A stretch of DNA of 64,000 nt from Fulvitalea axinellae (GCF_036492835.1 NZ_AP025314.1:1612001-1676000); one strand, 5' to 3'. Counted from the first letter of the stretch, positions 8,686 through 18,516 are shown. The notes: generated by a model not told the origin, from the sequence alone. A program made the numbers and translations.

Positions 8686-10404
8686 TTACGCTTTCTCTTC
8701 AACTTCCTTCCTAGTCTCCTGCGGATACTCCTTGTCAAAGTTTGCCCAATACTCTTTCAGTGTCCCTTTCATGTCTTTGTGGAGCAAGAGCATTCCCAAA
8801 AGGTTGGGCAGGGTCATCAGCGCAATGGCGATGCCGGAGAACGTCCATATTATAGTGGTGTCGGTGAAGGCTGCCAAGAAGAACGCCACTACGTATACGA
8901 TGCGGTAATAGATCACCGATTTCGATCCGAAGAGGTAAGTCATGGCGCGGTCGCCGTAGTATGACCATGAGATGGCCGTGGAGAAGGCGAACAGCAACAG
9001 TCCGATCGTTACGATATATTTGCCGTATTCGCCGAAGAATCCGCGGGTAAAGGCGATTGCCGTAAGCGGGGCGCTGTGTACCAGTGATTTTCCTTTTACC
9101 AAAACGGTGGCGTCCACGGGAAGTCCGTCTTTGATGGCGATGGCTTCGGTGAGCGGTTGGCCGTCGCGGTGGAAAGTGATCTCTTCGGCCACGGAGCGGG
9201 CGTTGATTACGGTTACATTCGCGTCTTGCGCTACGCCGTTTTCGGTTCTGATTTGCCCGTTAAATAGCGGAAGCGGAGTCTCTTTACTTAGGTGTTTGGC
9301 CAGTTGTTGTTGGTGTTCTGTAGAGGTGTCTGAGTATTTTCCTGAAAGGATCTGAAGATCAGCGCGCTGGAACGTGTTGTGGTGTTTTTCGTTCCAAACC
9401 CCCGAAGAGAGCAATACGAGACCCGTAATCGTACAGATTACGATGGTGTCGATAAACGGTTCCAATATCGCTACCATACCTTCAGATACTGGTTCGTGGC
9501 CTTTGGCCGAAGCGTGGGCGATAGGGGCCGAGCCCTGGCCGGCTTCATTGGAGAACAGTCCGCGCGTAACGCCACGGTTGATGGCGAAGGCCAACGAGGC
9601 GCCCAAGAATCCGCCTGTAGCGGAAGATCCCGTAAATACGTCGGCGAAAATGGCTGTGAAAGACGGGATAATATTCTCGGCGTTATAGAAAATAACCGCT
9701 AATGCACCTATCAAGTAGATGATCGACATGGCGGGGACCAGCTTTTCGGTCACTTTTGCGATTCGTTTGATTCCGCCCACAATCACCAAAGCAAGGAAAA
9801 TAGCCAGTACGAAGCCAGTGCTAACCATTGTGAAATTGTATCCGAAGATGGTTTCGTTGGTTTGGAACGTAGTGGCCATCGAGTTCGAGATACTGTTGAT
9901 TTGCGGTAAGCTTCCCGTTCCGAAAGACGAGATAACAGTGAACACTGCGAAGGCGGCGGCGAGCCACTTCATGTTCAGTTTGTTTTTCATATAGTACATC
10001 GGGCCACCGGCCATAGAGCCGTCTTCGGCCTGCTCGCGGTATTTGTGCGAGAGCGTTACTTCCACAAACTTTGTCGTCATACCCAAAAAGGCCGTAACCA
10101 GCATCCAGAACAGCGCCGATGGTCCGCCCCAATGAACAGCCAAGGCTACCCCAGCGATATTGCCCGTGCCCACCGTACCGGAAAGGGCCGTAGCCAAAGC
10201 TTGGAAATGCGAGGTGTCGCCCACGTCGTCGGAGCGGTCGTATTTGCCGCGCACGATGCGGATGGCGTGCGCGAAAAAACGCAGTTGGGGGAACCCCAAA
10301 TAAAGAGTAAAAAAGATACCGGTGCCCAGTAGCGCCCAGATAAACCAGGACGATCCGCCGATCATCGAGTCGATTTGACCTAATAATTCATTGAGTTCTT
10401 GCAT
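8686..10404 (-). CDS. Sodium:alanine/glycine symporter, AgcS/DagA family
   Basis: A 572-aa inner-membrane symporter. Family motifs [12 protein letters not shown] (around residue 76) and [10 protein letters not shown] (around 300) are intact. Usual members are about 450-500 aa; here a soluble segment of roughly 100 residues (about 335-440, rich in Gln, Thr and Asp, no hydrophobic runs) is inserted between two late helices. The gene is divergent from gcvT, glycine-cleavage T-protein, so glycine is a plausible substrate besides alanine; that is inference. Its terminator converges with that of yebC. Confidence 0.92.
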   Translation of the reverse strand: MQELNELLGQIDSMIGGSSWFIWALLGTGIFFTLYLGFPQLRFFAHAIRIVRGKYDRSDDVGDTSHFQALATALSGTVGTGNIAGVALAVHWGGPSALFWMLVTAFLGMTTKFVEVTLSHKYREQAEDGSMAGGPMYYMKNKLNMKWLAAAFAVFTVISSFGTGSLPQINSISNSMATTFQTNETIFGYNFTMVSTGFVLAIFLALVIVGGIKRIAKVTEKLVPAMSIIYLIGALAVIFYNAENIIPSFTAIFADVFTGSSATGGFLGASLAFAINRGVTRGLFSNEAGQGSAPIAHASAKGHEPVSEGMVAILEPFIDTIVICTITGLVLLSSGVWNEKHHNTFQRADLQILSGKYSDTSTEHQQQLAKHLSKETPLPLFNGQIRTENGVAQDANVTVINARSVAEEITFHRDGQPLTEAIAIKDGLPVDATVLVKGKSLVHSAPLTAIAFTRGFFGEYGKYIVTIGLLLFAFSTAISWSYYGDRAMTYLFGSKSVIYYRIVYVVAFFLAAFTDTTIIWTFSGIAIALMTLPNLLGMLLLHKDMKGTLKEYWANFDKEYPQETRKEVEEKA

Positions 10405-10639
10405 GCGGTTGTCGGGTTGATTTTGTTAGCGGCACGAAAGGGTGGACCTGTCGTGTCTTTATGTTAGATGAGTTTTTGGATTGATTCTACCGACTAATTT
10501 AATAAAAAAGTTACACTTTTCACTGGCTGGGTACATGGTGGGCGGGCTTAAAGGCAGTCGGGGTGTCGTCACAAAGCCAAGTGATTCGGGTAACGGGCAA
10601 ATTCTGTCCGGGGCTACTCGGAAATCTGCCCTAATTCTT

Positions 10640-10647
10640 TAGCTTTG
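10640..10647 (+). promoter_or_regulatory. Likely -7 element of gcvT
   Basis: TAGCTTTG fits TAnnTTTG and lies 26 nt before the gcvT start; no good TTTG was found 19-21 nt upstream, so only the -7 half is supported. Confidence 0.45.
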
Positions 10648-10673
10648 CCCAGAACAATTAAGCGAACAAACCA

Positions 10674-11774
10674 ATGGGATTGACTGATGAATTGAAGAAA
10701 GTGGCGCTCAATGACATGCATGAGCGCCTTGGGGCCAAAATGGTTCCTTTCGCGGGTTACAATATGCCCGTGCGTTACTCGTCTGACATCGAGGAGCACA
10801 AGACCGTACGCGAGGCTGTAGGCGTTTTTGACGTTTCGCATATGGGTGAGTTTTTTCTCCGAGGACCGAAAGCCTTGGATCTTATCCAGCGCGTGACTTC
10901 CAACGACGCTTCGAAGCTTGTTGACGGAAAAGCGCAGTACTCTTGCTTGCCGAACGACAAAGGCGGAATCGTGGACGACCTGATCGTTTACCGTATGGGC
11001 GAAGAGGAGTATATGTTGGTGGTCAACGCTTCGAATATCGAGAAGGATTGGAACTGGATTTCCTCGCACAACACCGAAGGCGTGGAGATGACCAATAATT
11101 CGGATGAGTATTCTCTTTTTGCCGTTCAGGGTCCGAAAGCTGTTGAGGTATTGGCCAAGATCACGGAAGTGGATTTGGCGGGAATTCCTTTCTACAGTTT
11201 CGCTATGGGTGAAATCGGAGGAGTTAAGGACGTTATTATTTCGGCTACGGGTTATACAGGCGCCGGCGGTTTCGAGCTGTATGTGAAAAACGCCGATGCC
11301 GTTAAGTTGTGGGACGCCGTTTTTGCCGCTGGCGAAGAGGAAGGCATCAAACCTATCGGGCTCGGCGCTCGCGACACTTTGCGTTTGGAAATGGGATACT
11401 GCCTTTATGGTAACGACATCGATGATGAGACGTCGCCTTTGGAAGCCGGTTTGGGTTGGATTACCAAATTCACCAAAGATTTCGTTAACTCGGAAGCCTT
11501 GAAAAAGCAGAAAGAGGAAGGCGTGACCAAGCGTTTGGTTGGCTTTAAGCTCTCCGACAAAGGTATTCCCCGTCAGGGTTATGACATCACTGATGAGAAT
11601 GGCGAGGTGATCGGCAAGGTTACTTCCGGTTCCATGTCGCCTTGTTTGGGCGTTGGAGTTGGGCTTGGGTATGTGAAGAAAGGTTTTGGCAAGGCCGGAA
11701 CGGAGATTCGCATCGCCGTGCGTAAGCGTAGCCTTAAAGCCGAGGTGGTTAAGTTGCCTATCTATAAGGCCTGA
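10674..11774 (+). CDS. gcvT: Glycine cleavage system aminomethyltransferase (T-protein)
   Basis: A 366-aa cytoplasmic enzyme that transfers the methylene group from the H-protein aminomethyl arm to tetrahydrofolate, releasing ammonia. It shows the folate-binding GcvT fold, with FDVSHMGEF near residue 52, DDLIVYR near 101, and [16 protein letters not shown] near residue 235, then the C-terminal barrel domain. Length is normal. The H and P proteins are not in the window. The ATG at 10674 follows a TAGCTTTG -7 element and is the first in frame. A terminator follows at 11804. Confidence 0.96.
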   Translation: MGLTDELKKVALNDMHERLGAKMVPFAGYNMPVRYSSDIEEHKTVREAVGVFDVSHMGEFFLRGPKALDLIQRVTSNDASKLVDGKAQYSCLPNDKGGIVDDLIVYRMGEEEYMLVVNASNIEKDWNWISSHNTEGVEMTNNSDEYSLFAVQGPKAVEVLAKITEVDLAGIPFYSFAMGEIGGVKDVIISATGYTGAGGFELYVKNADAVKLWDAVFAAGEEEGIKPIGLGARDTLRLEMGYCLYGNDIDDETSPLEAGLGWITKFTKDFVNSEALKKQKEEGVTKRLVGFKLSDKGIPRQGYDITDENGEVIGKVTSGSMSPCLGVGVGLGYVKKGFGKAGTEIRIAVRKRSLKAEVVKLPIYKA

Positions 11775-11803
11775 TTTATTAAGCGAACACCTGATTAAGA
11801 CAT

Positions 11804-11829
11804 AAAGCGCCTTTGCGGGCGCTTTTTTC
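11804..11829 (+). terminator. Terminator of gcvT
   Basis: AAAGCGCC, 6-nt loop, GGCGCTTT followed by T residues, 30 nt after the gcvT stop. Confidence 0.85.
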
Positions 11830-11830
11830 G

Positions 11831-11838
11831 TAAATTTG
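11831..11838 (+). promoter_or_regulatory. Likely -7 element of the ComB-like gene
   Basis: TAAATTTG matches TAnnTTTG and lies directly after the gcvT terminator, about 80 nt before the chosen ATG at 11919. No correctly spaced TTTG was seen. Confidence 0.4.
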
Positions 11839-11918
11839 TCTTTCGGTAGTTTCGCTGGGTGAAAAGTTTTGTCTTGGGAATGCCGTTTTTTTTATCGGAT
11901 ACACAACAGTCATTTATT

Positions 11919-12629
11919 ATGAATATAGAAGTGTGCGCCTCGCCGGATTTGTCGGGGCTTTTTGATTTGGAAGGAAAAGTGGCCGTAGTGGTCGATATTC
12001 TAAGGGCCACCTCATGTATGACCGCCGGAATTGCCGAGGGGGTTTCGGCTATCCGTCCCGTTTCGGATTTGGAGGTTTGTCGTGGTTTGATGTCCGAGGA
12101 CTACGTAGGCGCCGCGGAGCGAAACGGAGCGAAAGTGGACGGTTTCGATATTGGTAATTCTCCGTTTAGTTATATGGATCCCGAGATGAAAGGTGCTAAA
12201 GTGGCTGTAACAACCACCAATGGAACAGTGGCCATAGAGCGGTCAAAAAGCGCTGAGCGGATTATCATCGGATCGTTTCTGAACCTCTCGTCCGTGGCTT
12301 CTTATGTGCGGAAACTGGGCTTGGATGTGGTGATTGTTTGTGCGGGTTGGAAAGGCCGTCCAAACCTTGAGGATACTCTTTTTGCGGGTGCTTTGGCCGA
12401 AAAACTGGCTGGAAACTACGAGTCTTCTTGCGATTCTTTGTTGATGGCAAAAGTTCTTTGGGAGAAAGCGAAATTGGATTTGTCCGCTTTGGTGTATAAA
12501 TCAGCTCATGTGGCGAGGTTGAAAAGATTGAATATCGGAAAAGATATTGAATTATGTATGGAAATAGATCGCTATGGTGTTGTGCCAGAGGTTAATGCCG
12601 AAGGTGAGATTGTGAAAGCAATTTTTTGA
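11919..12629 (+). CDS. 2-phosphosulfolactate phosphatase family protein (ComB-like)
   Basis: A 236-aa protein of the ComB family. It has VVVDILRATS near residues 26-35, a GFDIGNSP segment, TTTNGT near residue 100 and CAGWKGRPNLEDTLFAGAL near residue 147, all typical ComB blocks around the Mg-dependent active site. ComB removes phosphate from 2-phosphosulfolactate in coenzyme M synthesis, but bacterial homologues occur without that pathway and their substrate is often unknown. I use ATG 11919 because the family begins at this point; the frame is open to an upstream ATG at 11859 that would add 20 residues. No sulfolactate genes are adjacent. Confidence 0.82.
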   Translation: MNIEVCASPDLSGLFDLEGKVAVVVDILRATSCMTAGIAEGVSAIRPVSDLEVCRGLMSEDYVGAAERNGAKVDGFDIGNSPFSYMDPEMKGAKVAVTTTNGTVAIERSKSAERIIIGSFLNLSSVASYVRKLGLDVVIVCAGWKGRPNLEDTLFAGALAEKLAGNYESSCDSLLMAKVLWEKAKLDLSALVYKSAHVARLKRLNIGKDIELCMEIDRYGVVPEVNAEGEIVKAIF

Positions 12630-12860
12630 TGATTATAGGATAATTCCATAATTAAACTCTTGTTTTTCCTTTCTGATGTCTTTTTTAAGAGGGGTTTGAT
12701 TGGATTTATTGTGTGCTAATTAATTTGGAATTATCCAGAATCAAGAATATTGACCGAGCTATAAGGATTCTCCAACATTGAATTTTTCCCAGTGTTAGGC
12801 TTGTGGGTGGAGGCTTTAGCCAAGCTTCCTTAAGTGCTGAACATAGAAAAGGAGGGAAGA

Positions 12861-13514
12861 ATGATTCGGAAAATTCTAATAGTATTCGTGTTTCTCGTTG
12901 GGATCGTTTTGTCTGATTCCGCTGTAGCCCAATCGATACTCTTGAAAGATCATCCTAAAATGAGGATGTTGTTAAGCTTCTATCGCCAAGCGGGAAGATA
13001 TAAGGCTGTGATATCGTTTGTGAGTGATTCCAAAGACGTTACCCAACTTAATGAAGGGGACGATGTTGAACTGACGGATGTGTATACTGGCGATGTGGCC
13101 GTGCTGAGAGTGGAAGACGTAGTGGCCAGGAAAGTAGCGGGAAAGAGTGGCGCCGAGCGATATCAGGCGGTGTATAGGATCAATACCGTGGACCGTTGGT
13201 TTGTGAATTATTTTGGGACAATGATTATCGATAGGGTGGATTTGGTGAAAACGGGAGTCAGTTTTTTGTCGTTTCTGCCTGATCAAACCTATAAGGACTC
13301 CGCTTGGAAATTTGCCGAAGAGATGAAAAGTCTTGGAGGGAAAAAGATGACGGGTGATCATAACCAAATGCAGATTTTGACAATGCCAACTAAGGGAGGG
13401 CATTGGTCCGAAGCTGAAAAAATTGATGACAAGACGGGGATCGTGACCATGAAAGTTGCGGCCGCGGACATGTCGTGGCCTGAAATTATGGTTGCTTGGG
13501 GGAACGAATTTTAG
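12861..13514 (+). CDS. Hypothetical secreted or periplasmic protein
   Basis: A 217-aa product not recognised as any family. It has a signal peptide (positive start, hydrophobic core about residues 5-18, probable cleavage after AVAQ). The mature part is soluble, with mixed charge and several VxxVDxV-like stretches, and has no cysteine-rich or repeat pattern. The ATG at 12861 is preceded by GGAGG at a normal distance, a Shine-Dalgarno sequence unusually good for this genome, which favours it over the upstream in-frame ATG at 12834. Flanking genes (ComB-like, spermidine synthase) do not suggest a shared role. Confidence 0.7.
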   Translation: MIRKILIVFVFLVGIVLSDSAVAQSILLKDHPKMRMLLSFYRQAGRYKAVISFVSDSKDVTQLNEGDDVELTDVYTGDVAVLRVEDVVARKVAGKSGAERYQAVYRINTVDRWFVNYFGTMIIDRVDLVKTGVSFLSFLPDQTYKDSAWKFAEEMKSLGGKKMTGDHNQMQILTMPTKGGHWSEAEKIDDKTGIVTMKVAAADMSWPEIMVAWGNEF

Positions 13515-13562
13515 TCTTGTAACTGCTTCCCCGAACGTTTCTTCGATTATATTCGCGAATGG

Positions 13563-13586
13563 TCCGGTCCTTGTTAAAGGACTGGA
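13563..13586 (+). promoter_or_regulatory. Hairpin in the leader of the spermidine synthase fusion gene
   Basis: TCCGGTCCTT and AAGGACTGGA form a 10-bp stem (one G-U pair) with a 4-nt loop, 34 nt before the ATG. There is no T-tract, so it is not a clear terminator of the upstream gene. It could be a leader structure. Confidence 0.4.
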
Positions 13587-13620
13587 TGTTCCTGAATTAA
13601 TTTTAGAGCTAAATTACTGA

Positions 13621-14904
13621 ATGAACGCGTTAGGTAGACACATTATCGTGGAGTTCTACGACTGCAAGCCGGAGTTGTTGAACGATGTAGTGTATATCGA
13701 GAATAACATGGTGGGGGCGGCCGAAAAGGCCGGCGCTACGGTTATAAACTCGACTTTCCATCACTTTGCGCCCATCGGGGTGTCTGGCGTGGTGGTGATT
13801 CAGGAAAGCCATCTGGCTATCCACACCTGGCCGGAGTACGGTTATGCCGCGGTGGATTTGTTTACTTGCGGAGAGACCGTAAATCCCTGGGTTTCTTATA
13901 ATTTCTTGAAAGAGGCCTTTAAGGCCGAGCACGGATCGGCGGTGGAAATGCGCAGGGGCGAGACTAGCTTGCTGATCCGTAAAGATTATGACGTAAGCCA
14001 GTTGAGGCATCAGCGTACCGACGCCGACGGGTCGCCATTGCGGACTAAGGATATCTGGTTCACTGAGCGTAACGACAATATAGCGCTTTCGCTCAAACAT
14101 GCTGGCGATAAGCTATATGAGAAGAAATCGCCGTTTCAGAAGGTGGAGATCTACGATACCTATGCCTATGGCAACATGCTGACGCTGGACGGAATGGTAA
14201 TGACCACCGAAAAGGACGAGTATGTGTATCATGAGATGATTTCTCATATTCCGTCTCTGACTCACCCTAACCCCAAGAGGGCTTTGGTGATCGGCGGTGG
14301 CGATGGCGGAACTGTTCGTGAGTTGCTGAGACATTCTAGTTACGACGAAGTGGTCATGGTTGAGATTGACGAAGCCGTAGTGGAAGCGTCAAAAGAATTC
14401 TTGCCAAGCATCGCTTCGGCGCTTGATCATCCGAAATTGTCTTTGAGAATCGACGATGGAATCAAGTACGTGAAAGAGACCAAAGGCGAGGCTTTCGATA
14501 TTGTGATTGTCGATTCTACGGATCCAGTTGGGCCCGGTGAAGGTTTGTTTACGGAAACCTTTTACCGCGACGTTCACCGAATTTTGAAAAAAGACGGAAT
14601 CATGGTGACGCAAAGCGAGTCGCCTAGATTCAACGTGAAAGTCTTCAAAGAGATCTTCGATTGCTACGGAAGTATCTACGGTAAAGAAAACGTACATACG
14701 TATCTGGCGCATATTCCGACTTATCCGACAGGGATGTGGAGTTTCTCATACTGCTCGAAAGGTCAAGCGAATCCACTGACTACGATTGATGAGGATAGGA
14801 GGACGGAGTTCTTGGCGAATAACAAGCTGAGTTATTACAACAAGGAGGTTCATACGGCGGCTTTCGCTTTGCCGAACTTTGTGAAAGATATTCTGGGAAA
14901 GTAA
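13621..14904 (+). CDS. S-adenosylmethionine decarboxylase / spermidine synthase fusion
   Basis: A 427-aa fusion. Residues 1 to about 115 are a class 1B AdoMet decarboxylase proenzyme: [13 protein letters not shown] holds the self-cleavage serine (Ser63, becomes pyruvoyl), with His68 and Cys83 as the known auxiliary residues. Residues about 140-427 are spermidine synthase: [11 protein letters not shown] (SAM-type nucleotide site), then VDSTDPVGP with the catalytic aspartate and SESPRF. One polypeptide would thus make decarboxylated AdoMet and use it to aminopropylate putrescine. Agmatinase follows about 95 nt downstream past a terminator hairpin; arginine decarboxylase is 35 kb away on the other strand. 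Confidence 0.93.
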   Translation: MNALGRHIIVEFYDCKPELLNDVVYIENNMVGAAEKAGATVINSTFHHFAPIGVSGVVVIQESHLAIHTWPEYGYAAVDLFTCGETVNPWVSYNFLKEAFKAEHGSAVEMRRGETSLLIRKDYDVSQLRHQRTDADGSPLRTKDIWFTERNDNIALSLKHAGDKLYEKKSPFQKVEIYDTYAYGNMLTLDGMVMTTEKDEYVYHEMISHIPSLTHPNPKRALVIGGGDGGTVRELLRHSSYDEVVMVEIDEAVVEASKEFLPSIASALDHPKLSLRIDDGIKYVKETKGEAFDIVIVDSTDPVGPGEGLFTETFYRDVHRILKKDGIMVTQSESPRFNVKVFKEIFDCYGSIYGKENVHTYLAHIPTYPTGMWSFSYCSKGQANPLTTIDEDRRTEFLANNKLSYYNKEVHTAAFALPNFVKDILGK

Positions 14905-14949
14905 AAGTTCCCAAGGATTGAATGTCTAATTTGTGATTGAAAAATGGAG

Positions 14950-14987
14950 AAAGCCATGCGGAGATTGAGTTTCGTATGGCTTTTTTT
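14950..14987 (+). terminator. Terminator between spermidine synthase fusion and agmatinase
   Basis: AAAGCCAT (14950-14957) and ATGGCTTT bracket an 18-nt loop, followed by a T run. It lies just before the agmatinase start, so the downstream gene depends on readthrough or a promoter overlapping this hairpin (TATGTTTTG is close to a -7 element). Confidence 0.7.
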
Positions 14988-14998
14988 ATGTTTTGGCC

Positions 14999-16051
14999 AT
15001 GGAAAAGAAAGAGAAAATCATAAACGGTTTTGACCCGAACGGAGTGGGAGTGAAAGGTTCCTTGTTCGGGCTCCCTTTTGATGTTGATACTTCCGATACC
15101 GTGATTATTCCCGTTCCTTGGGACGTGACCGTTTCGTACGGTGCAGGGACGAAAAATGGACCTAAAGCGGTTTTGGATGCTTCGCCACAGATCGATTTCG
15201 CTTTGCCGGAAGTAAAAGATGCGTGGAAAGCCGGAATCACGATGTTGAAAGAGGAGCAGTGGATTTCGGAGACAAGCGACCGATTGCGAATGCGCACGGC
15301 GGCTTATATCGAAGCTTTGGAGGAAGGGCTTCCGTATGAGTCTGACGTATTGCTCGATGAGGTGGAAGACGAGAGCGAGAACTTGGCTCAATGGCTAAAG
15401 GGAACCGCTTTGGAATTAATGTCAAAGGGAAAGACTGTCGGTTTATTAGGCGGTGACCATTCGACCCCGTTGGGATTGTATAAGGCTGTGGCGGAAAGTG
15501 TGGGATACTTTGGAATACTTCAAATCGACGCTCATGCCGATCTGCGCAAGGCTTATGAGGGTTTTGAGTATTCGCACGCCTCGATCATGCGTAACGCGTT
15601 GTCGGTGTCGGAGTTGAAGAAGCTTGTTCAGGTGGGCATTCGGGATTTTTGTGAAGAAGAACGGGATGTTGTACTGAAGTCAGAAGACCGAGTGGTTTCT
15701 TTTTATGACCAAACGTTGAAAGAGGAAGCTTATGCGGGAACTTCTTGGGCCAAACAATGCGAAAAGATTATTGATAACCTGCCTGAGAAGGTTCATGTAA
15801 GCTTCGATATCGATGGTTTGGATCCGAAGCTTTGCCCGAATACGGGAACTCCCGTGCCAGGTGGTTTTGAGTTTGATCAAGTGATGTTTCTGATAAAAAA
15901 ATTGGCCCTTTCGGGCCGTAAAATCGTGAGTTTTGACTTGTGCGAAGTCTGTCCCGGTAATGATGAATGGGACGGTAATGTTGGCGCAAGAGTTCTTTAC
16001 CGTTTGGCTGTTTGGTCCGCCATATCGCGAGGTGTTCTTTCTTGCGATTGA
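14999..16051 (+). CDS. speB: Agmatinase (arginase/ureohydrolase family)
   Basis: A 350-aa binuclear manganese ureohydrolase. The metal ligands are visible in GGDHS, DAHADLR and SFDIDGLDP. It most likely hydrolyses agmatine to putrescine and urea, since arginine decarboxylase and a spermidine synthase fusion are both in the window, completing arginine to agmatine to putrescine to spermidine. The N-terminus, with a VIPVPWDVTVSYG block, resembles the Bacteroidota branch annotated as agmatinase; arginase or formimidoylglutamase activity cannot be excluded. ATG at 14999 is used, though the frame opens two codons earlier at TTG. Confidence 0.88.
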   Translation: MEKKEKIINGFDPNGVGVKGSLFGLPFDVDTSDTVIIPVPWDVTVSYGAGTKNGPKAVLDASPQIDFALPEVKDAWKAGITMLKEEQWISETSDRLRMRTAAYIEALEEGLPYESDVLLDEVEDESENLAQWLKGTALELMSKGKTVGLLGGDHSTPLGLYKAVAESVGYFGILQIDAHADLRKAYEGFEYSHASIMRNALSVSELKKLVQVGIRDFCEEERDVVLKSEDRVVSFYDQTLKEEAYAGTSWAKQCEKIIDNLPEKVHVSFDIDGLDPKLCPNTGTPVPGGFEFDQVMFLIKKLALSGRKIVSFDLCEVCPGNDEWDGNVGARVLYRLAVWSAISRGVLSCD

Positions 16052-16066
16052 TTTTTTAAGTAGAAC

Positions 16067-16561
16067 TTATTCGGAGGCTTTGGGATAGCTGTAATATTCG
16101 GTTTTCCCCAGGCCTTTTGAAATGTCTTTCCAATTGTCAATGTCAAAACGGATAATGATCGTTGCTCCTGTAGGCATGTCTTCGGGAGCTTCGTCAGTAA
16201 GAAAATCGGCAATTTCGCTGATTCCTGGGTTGTGCCCGAATAGTACCGCACTTTCCGATTCGGGATCTATAGCTCTGATTGTTTTGAGAATTTCCTTTGG
16301 TGAAGCCAGGTACAGTTCGTCATTTTTGACGATTTCATTTTTTGAAATCCCTATTTCCTCACAAACGGCCAAAGCGGTGTCAAAAGCCCTTTTTGCTCCA
16401 CTGGAAATGATTGTGTCTGGCTGAATATTTCTCTTCTGTAGTCTGGTTCCCATTAGCGGAGCGGCTTGTTTTCCCCTTTTGTTCAGAGGTCTGTCATAGT
16501 CTCGTAAATTAGGGTCGTCCCAGCTTGATTTGGCGTGTCGGACCAAGATTAATTGTTTCAT
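16067..16561 (-). CDS. Histidine phosphatase family protein (SixA-like)
   Basis: A 164-aa protein with the branch-1 histidine phosphatase motif RHAKSSW at residues 8-14 (catalytic His9) and the second catalytic histidine in GHNPG near residue 109. The size and the DRPLNKRG block match SixA phosphohistidine phosphatases, which dephosphorylate phosphohistidine on signalling or PTS proteins. It converges with agmatinase, with 15 nt between stops. The in vivo substrate is unknown. Confidence 0.9.
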   Translation of the reverse strand: MKQLILVRHAKSSWDDPNLRDYDRPLNKRGKQAAPLMGTRLQKRNIQPDTIISSGAKRAFDTALAVCEEIGISKNEIVKNDELYLASPKEILKTIRAIDPESESAVLFGHNPGISEIADFLTDEAPEDMPTGATIIIRFDIDNWKDISKGLGKTEYYSYPKASE

Positions 16562-16786
16562 CTTTAGTTAAACTTGATGTGCTGTTTGAGCTGATATGGT
16601 TGCAATAATTTAACAAAAACCTTCGGCGGTTAGGCGCCTTGGGAACGTATATTTACAAAGCGCCCCGAAGTTTTGCGTAGCGTTTCAGAGTTTGTGGAAA
16701 CGTGTCCAGTTTGCGTCTCAAAACTGGTTGGGTGGTTGAAATGCGTTTTTGATCGCACTTTGGCGAAAGATGATAAAAAAGAAATT

Positions 16787-16945
16787 ATGAAAGGCAATAC
16801 GACCAAGATTTTCGGAATGCGAAAAGATTCGCGTACAGGTTTTTATCACTTCTTCTGGAAAGAAGGCGAAATAAAGCGAAGCGCCAAAGGTGCCGATCAG
16901 TCTTCCCAGCCGTTTTCGCCCACTAGTGGGACGAAGCGAAAATGA
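16787..16945 (+). CDS. Possible small basic protein, 52 aa
   Basis: An ORF with ATG at 16787 after an A-rich stretch. The product is Lys/Arg-rich with aromatic residues (RTGFYHFFWKEGEIKR) and a polar tail. It overlaps the 3' end of pcm on the opposite strand by 49 nt. I recognise no family. The N-terminal half lies in otherwise empty DNA and reads like a protein, but the gene remains a suggestion. An upstream in-frame ATG at 16673 would extend it to 90 aa with a less convincing sequence. Confidence 0.3.
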   Translation: MKGNTTKIFGMRKDSRTGFYHFFWKEGEIKRSAKGADQSSQPFSPTSGTKRK

Positions 16946-17556
16946 CCGAAAGTTTCCCTTTCGGCTTTTTTTTGACCTGTTTTTGTCATGCGGGTCATTC
17001 GCTGTTGGTTTCTGTCACCAAGCGGAATTACTAGTTTTCCTCCGATTTTAAGCTGTTCCATCAAAGGTGCGGGAATTGCCGGTGATGCCGCCGTTACGAT
17101 GATTTTGTCGTACGGGGCATTTTCCGCCCAGCCTTTTGACCCGTCCGCCAAAAGGAAATTGACGGCTTCGATACCAATTGTCTCCAGCGTGTTTTTGGCT
17201 GATTCGTGTAATTCCGAAATACATTCCACGGTGTAGACCGACGCGCCCAAAAGGCTGAGGATAGCCGCTTGGTACCCTGAGCCCGTTCCGATTTCAAGAA
17301 TGTGGTCTCCCGCTTTCACGTCCAGAAGCTCCGTCATGAACGCGACCGTGTAAGGTTGGGAGATGGTTTGGCCATTGCCGATGGGGAACGCTTTGTCTTG
17401 GTATGCGTGATCCCAAAAGGCGCTTTCGAAAAACCAATGTCGGGGCAGTGCGCCTATAGCGCTCAGCACGTTCTCGTCTCTGATTCCTTTCCCTTTGAGG
17501 GTTTCGACCAGCTTTCGCCTCAATCCTTTATGCTTGTAACTGTCCGCTGGGGTCAT
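16897..17556 (-). CDS. pcm: Protein-L-isoaspartate O-methyltransferase
   Basis: A 219-aa SAM-dependent repair enzyme that methylates L-isoaspartyl residues in damaged proteins. It has the PCMT signature PRHWFFE, GNGQTISQPYTVA near residue 57 and the SAM-binding motif ILEIGTGSGYQAA near 85. The ATG at 17556 gives the normal family length; the frame is open further upstream into the PAP2 gene but that part is arginine-rich noise. The start overlaps the PAP2 stop by 4 nt (ATGA), indicating translational coupling in a two-gene operon. Confidence 0.95.
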   Translation of the reverse strand: MTPADSYKHKGLRRKLVETLKGKGIRDENVLSAIGALPRHWFFESAFWDHAYQDKAFPIGNGQTISQPYTVAFMTELLDVKAGDHILEIGTGSGYQAAILSLLGASVYTVECISELHESAKNTLETIGIEAVNFLLADGSKGWAENAPYDKIIVTAASPAIPAPLMEQLKIGGKLVIPLGDRNQQRMTRMTKTGQKKAERETFGHFRFVPLVGENGWED

Positions 17557-18131
17557 AAACCGTATTTGCTCTTTGTGATTTTTTTGAGAATAAGTTTTGT
17601 GACGACAATTCCGATAACGCCGGCGACAACGCCAACCCAAGCGCCCCCGAGAATATCTAACGGGTAATGAACTCCTACATAGATTCTGCTATACGCAACA
17701 ATAGCGGCCCAGAGGAACATCCATCGGAATAATTTTCTTTCTTGAGGAAAGATCAAATACATAAATGTAGCTAGCCCGAAAGTGTTTGAGGCGTGTGAAG
17801 ACACGAAACCGTACTTTCCGCCACAACCCTTTACCAAATGCACCAGAGGTCCGATTATCGGGTCATGGCAAGGGCGAAGACGCTCGAAATAACCTTTCAT
17901 AAATCCGGAAGCCGTTTGGTCGGCGATAAGGATCACAAGGGCGACGCCAATAAACACTGGCCAAGAGTTTTTTCTAAACTTTTTTACAACGAACGCCGCC
18001 AACAAAACATAAAAAGGAATCCATGTGGAAGTTTTCGTCACATAGTACATTATGGTGTCCCAAAAAGGATTGTGGATGCCGTTCAGGTAGAGGAACAGGT
18101 CTTTGTCGGCGTTAATAATGTGTTCTAGCAT
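17553..18131 (-). CDS. PAP2-superfamily membrane phosphatase
   Basis: A 192-aa integral membrane phosphatase with about five hydrophobic helices. The three PAP2 motifs are present: KGYFERLRP (KX6RP), SSHASN (usual PSGH form modified, His kept) and SRIYVGVHYPLD (SRX5HX3D). Such proteins dephosphorylate lipid phosphates such as undecaprenyl pyrophosphate, phosphatidate or lipid A. ATG 18131 is chosen because MLEHIINADKDLFLYLNG is the common family start; 20 more residues are possible upstream. It is coupled to pcm downstream. Confidence 0.9.
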   Translation of the reverse strand: MLEHIINADKDLFLYLNGIHNPFWDTIMYYVTKTSTWIPFYVLLAAFVVKKFRKNSWPVFIGVALVILIADQTASGFMKGYFERLRPCHDPIIGPLVHLVKGCGGKYGFVSSHASNTFGLATFMYLIFPQERKLFRWMFLWAAIVAYSRIYVGVHYPLDILGGAWVGVVAGVIGIVVTKLILKKITKSKYGL

Positions 18132-18516
18132 GGCTGAAGTGCTGTTAGATTGTTGGTAGCACGCAAAAATAGGCTTCCTTGGAATATTCACAACCTTTTT
18201 GATGGATATAACGAACCTTGTTGTTTGAGCGCTTTTTCTTTTGTCGAAATTTGAATAAATGAAAGGTGTATTGGTATGAAACTAATGAAAGTTCTGTTAT
18301 TTTTTTAGGAATTGCGAAATGCCCCGGGAAGGTTGGTTATATAATTCCAAAAAGTATAATTTTATATTATTCTATGTTCGGCTCTATATATTTTGTTATA
18401 TGCCTTGCATCGGGCTGAACGGAAAGTTTTGGAGAGGTGTAATCTTTGGGCGAAACTAGCCATTGAGGCCGGCGATACCGGAGTTTTTTGAAAAAGTGAG
18501 CATATCGTAATTATCC
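18132..18516. other. Intergenic region, no gene seen
   Basis: About 385 bp of AT-rich DNA between the divergent PAP2 and MORN-like genes. I see promoter-like AT blocks but no open frame with a convincing product and no clear terminator. Confidence 0.5.

Noticed and set aside
10405..10673. Glycine riboswitch between the AgcS symporter and gcvT
   Set aside because: The gene context would fit, but I could not find the conserved glycine-aptamer core on either strand.
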